From the NCBI GenBank assembly GCA_031763025.1, contig JASSKH010000014.1, positions 10,034,563 to 10,098,562 of the forward strand: a stretch of 64,000 nucleotides of DNA, in the 5' to 3' direction. Within the stretch, counting starts at the first letter, position 1. Every line of letters starts with the position of its first letter. The stretch is from Macrocystis pyrifera. Its lineage: Eukaryota > Sar > Phaeophyceae > Laminariales > Laminariaceae. This document shows positions 45,701 to 50,563 of this stretch, piece after piece. Below the pieces are notes generated by a model that did not search any database, was not told the DNA's origin, and saw nothing but the letters and a program-made list of their open reading frames with translations. The position numbers were made by a program, and so were the translations under genes.

Positions 45701-48388
45701 GTGAGGGTATGAGTGGCCCGCCCACTCCCCACTACTTGGTAAATCGTACGCGAGCTATATACTGCCTCTGTGTACTCGTAGCTCTTACTAGTGACGGCGT
45801 CGTTGACATAGTATTTCGTGTTAGTGTGTATGACGAAGGTCGTGCCTACATGACGACCGTGCTTCCTGAAGCCCAGAGCCCGGCATACGATCAGCTACAC
45901 CTCACCCCTGTTCCGCGCCAAATCAACGGCTTCAAGATTACTGAGAGGTCGGACTGTTAAGCGCTTTTTCGCCTGTAACCCGCACTCCCTCCCCCCCTCC
46001 CCTCCCCCGTAGCTCACCGCACTAAGGCAACCTGCTCGCTGTCCAAGCCTTTGAGTTCTGTCCTCACGATGGCCGTGAGCCTCCGTCCCTCTTGTGCACC
46101 AGCTTCCAATTCTGCCGCACCTGTACGCGTCCCCCCTCCGGGGCGAACCGCTTTCGGTGGAGTTTGTTGATCATTTTCCTGTCCCTGGTGGCGAGCCTCA
46201 CCGCGAGGAGAGTGTGCCCTCCAAGGGCTGCGTCTGTCGCTGCCACTGCCAATGAATGGTTCTTCAGGACTGGGTGGAGATACCGCTGGTGGGTTTGTCG
46301 TTACTGTCGATATTGTTTTCAGAAGGGCCATTTCGGAAGCTAGGGAGCCGTTGCTGGTGGAAACTCCGTCCGCTAGCGATCTTGTCCCCTCGGTACCGGC
46401 CATGTTCCTCGCCGATTGTTTCAGACTCGCTGACATCGCCGAATCATCTCCATCCGGTGAAGGCAAATTCACCGTCGAGGCGGCCATGTCCCCTACCTCC
46501 GGAGCTACCGTTTCCGCCCCTAACTTTGGTGGGGCACTCTTTAAGATGCTATCGCCGTCCGTAGATGCATCCGCCGCATGTGTATCCCCTGTTTGGAGCC
46601 TAGTCTCGCACTGCGTTACTTCTTTGTCGGTGCGCGGCGGGGCGAGGCCAGTGCTGGACAAATCCCCTGTGACGCCCCCACTTCGCAGAGCACCTTGCTT
46701 CGTGTTCGGCCCTTCGTGGGACATACTTGTTTTGGTAACTGTGACGCTGCAATGCGCCCGCCCACCCCCGCTGCTGCCGCTGGAGCTACTCCACTTGCCG
46801 TGCTTAGTGATTGCTTCATGGACCCCAGGGTCAAAAGAATCGACCAACTTTTGAAGATCCGCTAGCCCCTTCCAGAGTCGTGAACCTACAAGCGAGGCAG
46901 TTTGCGTGTCTTGCTGGTTCGCGTCAACCCCTGGCACTGCAGCCCCCCCTGAAAGACCCTCGATACATGGTTTTCGCGATTGGGTCCCAGAGATAGGTAC
47001 CTTGTCGTTCTCGTACCCTCTAGTGCTTCTCTCGGCTGCCGAAGCTTCGCCGTCTGCAGCGGGAGACGGCGGGCGTGGATAGCGCATTCCCTTGACTCTG
47101 CCCGGGAGGGTAGTGGCGGTAAGAATAGAACGACGGTTGTGAACATTGTTCGATGTGGTAGTTCCATCGAGGGCGAATGTTAAGGATAGAACGACGAACA
47201 TGGAGTATGTTTGATACGATATTTCCATCAAAGAGGCATGTGATGCATAGAACGAAGACTATGGACAGTGCTCGGTATGGCAACTCCATCGAGGGGGCGT
47301 AACAGAACGACGAATAGGGAAAATGTTCAGTGAGGCAATTCCATCTGGGAGGGGTGATGAAAATAGAACGATGAATGTGGAACATGTTCGCTATGGGGTT
47401 TCCATCAAGGGGGCGTGTTAAGAATAGAACGACGATTATGATTATTGTCCGATATAGTAATTCCACCAAGAGGGCGTGTTAAGAATAGAGCGACGGCCAT
47501 GGACATTTTCAGTATGGAAATTCCATCGGCGCAGCGTGTAAAGAACTGAACGCCGAATCTGGAGATTGATCGATGTGGTAATTCTATGGAGGGGGCATGT
47601 TAAGAATACGATGACGAATATGAGCATTGTAGATATGGCAATTCCATCGAATCGAAAGGGCGTGTTAATAATATACTATTGTAGAGGTCTACGTACGTAG
47701 TTATATGCTCATATGTATTACGCCCGTGTCGTATGGTAGACACGACTTGGCATTGTACAAAGCTCGGACACCGACGTTGTATTCCCCCAGCCAAGCCGTG
47801 GCCGATGCCGTACTCGCAATTTTTTGTTGTCACTTTGTCGCTCTGAAATCCCCAAGGAAAAAAACAAAAGACTCAGACGCGTGCTACTATGGAGGTTGCA
47901 ATTAGGCGTGGCCTTTTTTGCCCGAATTGTCTCTGACTGACGGTGTTGCTCAGCTGAGAGAGGAATGTACCCAACGTCGTTGATCCCCATTTGTTTTTTT
48001 ACAGTAGTATGATCAATTATTCACCATTCGTTTTCATGTCTACATTATGGGATTGTACTGTTCGGGTCAAGCTCGCACGTTTTACAAAATAAAAAAAAGC
48101 TTTACGGGTGAGACATATAATAACGCTATTAAAGTGAGGAGCCCCAGGGAAAAAATAATGCGTTACTTTACCGTAGGAGACATCCTTTGCACATCGCTTG
48201 ACTGCCGGACAGCAGCGGGCTTACCTCGCCGCATCTAGCAACCAATCTCTGATTTTGGCCGCCCGAAACCCCAGTGACTTTTCGTTACGCCACGACAAGC
48301 GCCTCCCGCTAGCGTCAGAAGTACCGTTCTTAGGGCGAGCACCGGGTGATTCCGTCTCCCCTTGGCAAAACTTTCGACCGGCTGTCAT
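25437..48388 (-). CDS. long coiled-coil protein, gene B (gene span, incomplete model)
   Basis: Minus-strand exons at 48388-48225, 47097-46018, 45178-45009, 43549-43360, 39114-38872, 38527-38381, 36892-36696, 35769-35582, 34719-34669 and 34283-34187 join in matching phase. Further exons at 28850-28705, 27564-27343 and perhaps 25476-25437 also agree with each other. The join between the two groups (phase 1 to phase 0) needs a missing exon. The predicted protein of about 980 or more residues has a Ser/Gly/Pro-rich part of some 300 residues, then charged helical segments (LRRGVQQEASVLRERLVDAG, LLKTERALKELTTKLDELAG, ELDELRRVFAQESQ). A structural or scaffolding role in the cytoplasm or cytoskeleton is a guess from composition. 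I recognise no catalytic motif. It may be the 3' part of gene A. Confidence 0.6.
25641..26640. other. gene B intron sequence, nothing recognised
   Basis: Short frames on both strands (25,758-25,964 and 26,074-26,292 plus; 25,968-26,189 minus) show no motif and do not join to neighbours. Confidence 0.4.
26641..26741. mobile_element. family B MITE, degenerate
   Basis: Arms AGAGCTACGATTCCG and CGAGACTTCAGCCCT around CTCAAATTCTAAGTAGCTAG. More eroded than the 7.3- and 16.6-kb copies. Confidence 0.6.
26858..26878 (+). repeat. G homopolymer, about 19 bases
   Basis: G run with one interruption at its end, in the gene B intron between 25.5 and 27.3 kb. Confidence 0.85.
27343..27564 (-). CDS. gene B charged helical exon
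   Basis: Encodes RKLKRSLRARKRLLLTERRA, AMDCNELVEALRQRGKIPER and EELDELRRVFAQESQHDMRV. Very rich in Arg, Glu and Leu, consistent with coiled coil. Acceptor GTGCGACAG; donor CTCAAG|GTGTGC, phase 2. Confidence 0.65.
27664..27712 (+). repeat. TTG trinucleotide microsatellite
   Basis: About sixteen perfect TTG units in a gene B intron, directly next to the helical exon. Confidence 0.95.
27765..28000. other. short direct repeats, no gene
   Basis: ACGTTGACCACCC-CGAATATTCCCTGAAA occurs twice with changes (27,769 and 27,857). Otherwise nothing is recognised. Confidence 0.4.
27998..28170 (+). other. coding-looking stretch of about 55 codons
   Basis: From GGACAGGGTAGC the frame reads GQGSYARIVNLGTTHHVKVE, then NLKRHGLYIKEPAEP and ends SFSREADLSPED before a stop. 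Balanced composition and the absence of repeats make it look like protein coding. It has no nearby Met, lies antisense to gene B, and I cannot assign a family. It may be a remnant of another gene or element. Confidence 0.35.
28705..28850 (-). CDS. gene B exon GLTVGQRLRHLRDER
   Basis: Encodes GTGEEDEEGNPVLPVIDDKG, LTVGQRLRHLRDERETAARE and KQRVHTEHR. An acidic start is followed by a charged helix. Acceptor CGCCTCCAG, phase 0; donor CACAG|GTATGC, phase 2, matching the next exon. The phase-0 start does not match the last located upstream exon. Confidence 0.7.
29108..29362. mobile_element. family E inverted-repeat element
   Basis: Ends AAGAGCGTTGAGTTCGCTT and GTGCGAACTCAACGGTTTT are inverted. Inside, TCGATCTTCCCGGAAGGGGA and AAGAAGACGTTTTCGGAACG match the 15.3-kb copy. 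Confidence 0.7.
29380..29530 (+). repeat. short tandem repeat, unit about 20-40 bp
   Basis: CACATCGGATC, AAAGGTATTGGG and AGTATCACACCGG words recur six or seven times. Confidence 0.65.
29800..30100. repeat. family C inverted-repeat element
   Basis: CACCTCGGACAGATCAGGTA at 29,877 is a clear end. GTTGCCGGGTGGGAGCCGTA and TTCCTGGGTTGGATCTGTAC are shared with the 2.7-kb copy, and GCGGCAGGTGAGGAACTA with the 53.0-kb copy. Confidence 0.5.
30340..30510. repeat. family F repeat
   Basis: TGGTGTTGTCAACCATCTAC, GGGTCATGTTACGCCCGTG and TGGCATTCAACCATCGTAGC match the block near 12.8 kb; the upstream TTTGGGACCCCCGAGA matches that near 14.65 kb. Confidence 0.5.
30511..31200. other. gene B intron sequence, nothing recognised
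   Basis: No motif, repeat copy or splice-consistent exon was found here. A small missing gene B exon could lie anywhere between 28.9 and 34.2 kb. Confidence 0.35.
31203..31272 (-). repeat. family D repeat fragment
   Basis: CATTGTAGGGATGCGAGGGT, CTATGGCCACA and CGGTCATGCATGACAT are the reverse complement of the family's first third. Confidence 0.65.
31277..31529. mobile_element. family E inverted-repeat element, reversed core
   Basis: Ends GTAAAGAGCGCTGACTTGGC and GTAAAGCGAACTCAACGCTC. The core carries TTCCGAAATCACCTCATTCG and TTCCTTCCCCTTCCGGACAG, complementary in order to the 15.3-kb copy. Confidence 0.65.
31596..31626 (+). repeat. GCCT tetranucleotide microsatellite
   Basis: About seven GCCT units. 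Confidence 0.9.
31630..32060. other. no gene recognised
   Basis: AT-rich middle with an AAACTGGTGATTTTTC region and no recognisable family. Confidence 0.35.
32061..32400. repeat. direct repeat flanking a family A element
   Basis: CTTGCCTCTCCAGATGCTCC, TGAGAGAGAGGGACAACACT and GTAACAGTAATGCCTCCACA occur at about 32,087-32,168 and again at about 32,311-32,397. The family A element lies between them. Confidence 0.75.
32199..32303. mobile_element. family A MITE
   Basis: Arms TTACGGGGGACCATAG and CTATGGACCCCCGTAA, TA-flanked, lying between two direct copies of an 80-bp host sequence. Confidence 0.85.
32500..32835. repeat. family C inverted-repeat element
   Basis: Opens ATACCTCGGACAAACCACAA. It carries about eight ATCTAGATCATCTGTATC-type words, the longest such run in the family, then CTGCCCTAAACGATCTAGG. 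Confidence 0.5.
32836..33500. other. gene B intron sequence, nothing recognised
   Basis: Frames on the plus strand (32,838-33,098 and 33,222-33,518) show no motif. On the minus strand I found no exon with the phases needed for the missing gene B link. Confidence 0.35.
33503..33607. mobile_element. family A MITE
   Basis: Arms TTACGGGGGTCTATAG and CTATGGACCCCCGCAA, TA-flanked. Confidence 0.8.
33937..33990 (-). repeat. family D repeat fragment
   Basis: TCTAGGGATGCGAGGGTCCA and CTACGGCTATGCATGGCA match the family start in reverse orientation; a short C run follows at about 33,994. Confidence 0.6.
34187..34283 (-). CDS. gene B helical exon
   Basis: Encodes VRGEAAGVKRALALIRDHAD and ILRLNEKDAAPEG. 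Acceptor TCCGCCAG, phase 0; donor CGAAG|GTAGGC, phase 1. No phase-1-compatible partner was located downstream. Confidence 0.75.
34669..34719 (-). CDS. gene B mini-exon of 17 codons
   Basis: Encodes HLHAAYRKAELDYYDAT. Acceptor ATTCACAG and donor ACG|GTAAAA are both phase 0, so the exon can be skipped without changing frame. A family D copy with its G run lies just upstream of the acceptor. Confidence 0.65.
34766..35075 (+). repeat. family D repeat with G run and internal duplication
   Basis: A G run (about 34,766-34,783) leads into GTACTCAATAGGAGAGATTT and ACCATAGACCCTCGCATCCC. The stretch CGGGACGGAGC is then repeated with a second GATCTACCCATGCC unit before AAGCGCGAAGCGCCATGAGG. Confidence 0.7.
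35076..35580. other. gene B intron sequence, nothing recognised
   Basis: A TCAATGTCTCCACACGGATG stretch near 35,520 resembles the tandem unit at 49.1 kb. No gene is seen. Confidence 0.4.
35582..35769 (-). CDS. gene B exon, Ser/Thr-rich linker
   Basis: Encodes GLPQRLSLPPTSPTASLLST, KSQNGPENATIGEP and LPDLRAANASAAEITTTQ. Low-complexity first part, helical end. Acceptor CATTCTGCAG, entering in phase 1; donor ACACAG|GTGACC, phase 0. Confidence 0.65.
35770..36695. other. gene B intron sequence, nothing recognised
   Basis: Holds a C run at about 36,620-36,634. The open frames of 36,316-36,640 run through intron sequence, and I see no motif in them. Confidence 0.4.
36696..36892 (-). CDS. gene B exon, Pro/Ser-rich linker
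   Basis: Encodes PWISPTVTSPPDRSYSTSDP, LRPPDDKQTPRLLYETPEM and RRVLTDGAGVHRLGSPAGRI. Disordered-looking. Phase fits on both sides (2 in, 1 out), but the donor GACG|GTAAAA is only fair. Confidence 0.55.
36965..37190 (+). repeat. family D repeat
   Basis: GTACCCATGTCATGCATTGC, GTGTGACCATGGACCCCTGC, AAGCGCGAAGCGCCGGTGGG and GTCGCATGAAGGGTGAGCTG are in family order; the leading G run is short. Confidence 0.7.
37220..37243 (+). repeat. G-rich run
   Basis: Eight G, one A, then about eleven G. Confidence 0.85.
37531..37635. mobile_element. family A MITE
   Basis: Arms TTACGGGAGACCATAG and CTATGGACCCCCGTAA, inserted in a TAGTCTAGTA-rich stretch. Confidence 0.8.
37680..38085 (+). repeat. tandem repeat, unit about 80 bp, five copies
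   Basis: CATAATCAAGTGAG-AA, AAATCCTATCAT and ATAGTTGTAGAGCCCA recur about every 75-85 bp. Located in a gene B intron. Confidence 0.8.
38381..38527 (-). CDS. gene B helical exon
   Basis: Encodes RDLDLRVAEAMRVALAASRD and VYSEAVARLENGRSELL. Acceptor GCCGTACAG; donor CGCAG|GTGGGG, phase 2. Alternating hydrophobic and charged residues fit coiled coil. Confidence 0.75.
38640..38740. repeat. repeat shared with the right window end
   Basis: AATCAGGACGGACACTGGG, GTACTGGTG and TGAAGACATACGCACACA correspond to a stretch near 63,850-63,935. Element type unknown. Confidence 0.5.
38872..39114 (-). CDS. gene B coiled-coil exon
   Basis: Encodes RIDELRAAEQTLISRSNSDD, MSSSMVNLQAKRRALLKTER and ALKELTTKLDELAGSAREEE. 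The clearest heptad-like pattern of gene B. Acceptor TTTCTGGCAG; donor GGCCG|GTAAGC, phase 2. Confidence 0.8.
39459..39483 (+). repeat. AT dinucleotide microsatellite
   Basis: About twelve AT units, 210 bp upstream of the LINE. Confidence 0.9.
39672..39691 (+). repeat. left target-site duplication of the LINE
   Basis: Ten C followed by TTCCGCGCCC. The same sequence with eleven C stands at 42,715-42,735, directly after the element. Confidence 0.75.
39692..42714 (+). mobile_element. LINE (non-LTR retrotransposon), 5'-truncated and frame-broken
   Basis: The 3.0-kb element begins inside the endonuclease domain (EWTRQCIQKGEISILDFIVV, then GTTDHCLIW). It continues through a linker (FTREEVKKCVAKLKNRKAAG) into reverse transcriptase: FRPNRSCVDHVY, LDVQKAYDTVW near 41.07 kb, QGCTLSPNLF near 41.25 kb and the catalytic FADDFVG near 41.37 kb. 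The C-terminal part has a CPCG...H...C zinc-knuckle-like cluster near 42.35 kb. The frame changes about four times, so no full protein can be made here. Strand composition is A- and G-rich, unlike the surroundings. Domain order fits an endonuclease-bearing LINE; I do not assign a clade. It lies in the gene B intron between 43.36 and 39.11 kb, opposite in direction to that gene. Confidence 0.9.
42715..42735 (+). repeat. right target-site duplication of the LINE
   Basis: Eleven C followed by TTCCGCGCCC, pairing with the left copy. Host sequence CCACTCTATTTT continues after it. Confidence 0.75.
42983..43216 (-). repeat. family D repeat, reversed, with C run
   Basis: TTGAAGCTGTCATCCATATG, CTTCATGCGACTCACCGAAT, GTAAGGATGCGAGGGTCTAT and CATGCATGATATTAAGTA end in a run of about 17 C (43,200-43,216). 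Shows the C tail of the family in full. Confidence 0.75.
43360..43549 (-). CDS. gene B coiled-coil exon
   Basis: Encodes GSELNDFRGMSQGREGGLRS, SICSSEELLESDWRERSEHA and ESMKNELREAQIHLEGDQ. Acceptor CCCTTGACAG entering in phase 1; donor CAAAG|GTGCGT, phase 2. Confidence 0.75.
43550..44324. other. gene B intron sequence, nothing recognised
   Basis: No motif-bearing frame or repeat copy identified; an A run lies at about 43,797-43,812. Confidence 0.4.
44325..44890 (+). repeat. degenerate tandem repeat, unit about 26-29 bp
   Basis: AATCGGGCACCGAAAAATGA and variants recur about twenty times. The Phe/Ser-rich minus-strand frames across it are only the repeat translated. Confidence 0.85.
45009..45178 (-). 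CDS. gene B coiled-coil exon
   Basis: Encodes ESRSLRESRTQLRRGVQQEA, SVLRERLVDAGAARDVAVDG and VRRLWPVTEASIRSARG. Acceptor CGAACACAAG lacks a long pyrimidine tract, but the phase fits on both sides. Donor GCGAG|GTGAGC, phase 1. Confidence 0.7.
45179..46017. other. gene B intron
   Basis: AAAAGGTGGAAGTGGCACTG and GAGGTAGCCC are repeated near 45,405-45,465. The short plus-strand frames carry no motif. Confidence 0.5.
46018..47097 (-). CDS. gene B large low-complexity exon (1,080 nt)
   Basis: Encodes VKGMRYPRPPSPAADGEASA, SRLWKGLADLQKLVDSFDPG, a Ser/Gly run, many Ser, Thr and Pro residues, and ends EAGAQEGRRLTAIVRTELKG. Largely disordered-looking apart from the final helix leading into coiled coil. 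Acceptor CCCGGGCAG sits at the edge of a minisatellite; donor GTGCG|GTGAGC, phase 2. Confidence 0.75.
47108..47690 (+). repeat. tandem repeat, unit about 62 bp, nine copies
   Basis: GGGCGTGTTAAGAATAGAAC, GACGATTATG, ATTGTTCGATATGGTA and ATTCCATCGAGG recur about every 60 bp. It occupies the gene B intron right up to the acceptor of the large exon. Confidence 0.9.
48225..48388 (-). CDS. gene B probable first exon
   Basis: Starts at ATG (48,388) and encodes MTAGRKFCQGETESPGARPK, SGRRLSWRNEKSLGFRAAK and IRDWLLDAAR. Donor GCGAG|GTAAGC is strong, phase 2, and fits the large exon. The same stretch could instead be an internal exon with an acceptor at CCTACAG, CATGACAG or GCGACCAG, in which case it would continue gene A. 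Confidence 0.55.
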
Positions 48389-49060
48389 GCTGTAGGACGC
48401 GTTTTTTTTGGATTGCCAAGACCTGGTCGCGGGAAAGGCCGCACGCTCGAAGCACGATTGTGCGCACACTGGTGTTCACCTGGGGGTTTCCACAATAAAC
48501 GCATTGTTTCCAGGGATGCGGCGGGATGAAGGTAGAGCGGCGTGGGCCCGCTACAAGGAAACATCGTGCATGATGAGCAAGAAATTAAATTATTTTTGTG
48601 ATATCGACCTTAGGCAGCCGTAAGTACAAATTGGTATGTACCGGTAGGTGTCAGTGTAGCGCCTGCCGCAGAGTACGATTTCTCAATCCAATTTTCTTGA
48701 TGTGATGTCTTCCAAAAAGTGAGTTTTTTTCGTTCTGAGCATAATCGTATCCCTCATTCGTGGGCCTATACTATTTCTGGGCGGAAGGGAGGACGGCATC
48801 GTTCTCTGTTGGCGCTCGCACTGGGTCGGCGGTGCATCGCTGGGAATAGGGAATGTTTACCAGCATCACACGCCGCTACCTCCGGTATCATATCGTTCCC
48901 TTGATCCAGCAGAGGTACGGCCCGCTGACGCGAAGAGTTGCCCTTCACAAGTGTCCCCCCCCCCCCCCTCTCCCCTGCGCAAGTCTTGCATGATATGGGC
49001 GTGATAAGTCCTTGTGGAGGCGTCGAACAATATAGAAATACCCACAAGTTGTCGAAAGCC
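48389..49060. other. spacer between genes A and B, part 1
   Basis: Contains a C run at about 48,955-48,967 and no motif-bearing frame. If genes A and B are separate, the gene B promoter should lie here; I see no recognisable core element. Confidence 0.4.
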
Positions 49061-49225
49061 TCTCGATTCGGTACGGTTAATGATGCGCTACATTGTTCAA
49101 CGTCTCCACAATCATTGTTTTACGCCCACATTGTACACAATTCGGTACGGTCGATGGTGCGCTACAGTCCAACGTCTCCACAAGCCTTGTTTTACGCTCA
49201 CGTTGTACAAGGGGGGGCTCCGGCC
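49060..49225 (+). repeat. two-copy tandem repeat, unit about 75 bp
   Basis: TTCGGTACGGTTAATGATGC and TTCGGTACGGTCGATGGTGC each lead to GCTACA-GT-CAACGTCTCCACAA and TTGTTTTACGC. A related single unit occurs near 35.52 kb. Confidence 0.8.
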
Positions 49226-49544
49226 GGCTGCACTACTATTAGCAGAGGAATCCAGCGTCCACAGCCCAAGGTCTAAAAACATACCCGGTATTCGATTTCT
49301 CCCCGTGTTGCCACTATGCTCGCGCTGCCTGGTGTAGTGAAACGCTGTGATTCTGCCCCCCTACGTGCATAGTGCAGGTATACATTCCAAGAAAAGGGTC
49401 CTCATGGACGAGAGACCGATATCCCGGAGTTTCTACACCCTCTGGCCCGCGTGCAGTACTCACAGCAGATTGGTCGTTGAGGCTTGATCTTGGTGGTCAA
49501 CCCCTTGGCTGCTGCAAAACAACCCAACTCTGACTCCAAGTAGT
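49226..49544. other. spacer between genes A and B, part 2
   Basis: On the minus strand TTTTGCAGCAG to CTGCT|GTGAGT (about 49,462-49,510) looks like a short exon, but its phase does not connect the last gene A exon to the first gene B exon. Confidence 0.35.
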
Positions 49545-49690
49545 TCACACATCGGACAGATCAGATAGATCATTTACCGATAGATCATCTACAGATAGAT
49601 CATCTACAGGTAGATAATCTACAGGTAGATCGTCTACAGATAGGTCTTCATGATCCTAGCCTGCCGTTGACGCACGCTACAGTAGAGGCG
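49545..49690. repeat. family C inverted-repeat element, left part
   Basis: ACATCGGACAGATCAGATAG is followed by five GATAGATCATCTACAG-type units. The element seems broken by inserted sequence before 49.84 kb. Confidence 0.5.
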
Positions 49691-49839
49691 CACCATTCTG
49701 TTTCTGAGCCCCCCCGCTTGAGGAGCTCTCACAACCTCACCCAAAGACTGACTACAAGAGAAATCAAAGTGCTATGGTTAATGAACAGTCCCTAGGTATA
49801 CGAAAGGATGATTGAGCAAAACCAGGATGGCATCAGGGA

Positions 49840-50100
49840 GTCCCGTCATGCAGGAAATAATTTAGCCCAAAAATGCTATCTCTGTTGTAGCAGGCGTCCG
49901 TAGTGAGACGTTGTGCAGGATCTGCATACGAATGCAGGCCGAAACCAGGCAATAGTGCTACTAGATCATGCAGATTATTATGCCCCCACTCGGCAACATT
50001 AGTTCTATCAAATAGACCGGAAAGCTCCCTGAGCTTCAGGATCTGGATCATGAAGAAGCGGGTGTCGATGATCTGCCTGACGTCTAAGTAGTGTATTCCT
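49840..50100. repeat. family C inverted-repeat element, right part
   Basis: GAGACGTTGTGCAGGATCTG, ATCATGCAGATTATTATGCC and CATGAAGAAGCGGGTGTCGA follow the family order. It may be the continuation of the 49.55-kb part. Confidence 0.45.
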
Positions 50101-50295
50101 GAAGCGTGGGTGGAGTCCTAAAGATATTTTTTCTTGGAGTAAAGCGCGCGAAAATCAGTGCGCTAGAAAAGGGGCTAAATAATCCCTTGGAACAAGAGTA
50201 ACTACACCCCTTTTGGGGTGGGGACACTACTTGGAATTAGTATGGAATCGTTTGTGCAGTGGTAAAAATAGTCCAAACCGAAACGTAAGCCTTAT

Positions 50296-50530
50296 TCAAC
50301 AACATAAACCCTGACGTAAGATAATTGACGAAGGCCTTACCTGAAGGCCGAGCGACAGAAGTTCCGCAGCACTCTGCCCAGCGGTTTCGTCCTCCTTGCG
50401 GGCGAAGTCGTTCCCAGATAAATCGACGGTTTCAAGCGTTTCATTCGCACAGAGGGCGGCCGCGATCGCCTTGGCTCCGAGCGTCCGCAAACCCGCGTTG
50501 GTCATGTGAAAGCTCCTGTTGTGTCCCCCG

Positions 50531-50563
<33 letters not shown>

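Noticed and set aside
47098-47231. First 45 codons of the large minus-strand frame, and the stacked frames to 47.6 kb
   Set aside because: These are the 62-bp minisatellite translated; the exon starts at the CCCGGGCAG acceptor instead.
49462-49510. Possible linking exon between genes A and B
   Set aside because: Its splice sites look usable, but no reading phase connects both neighbours without a stop or a phase clash.
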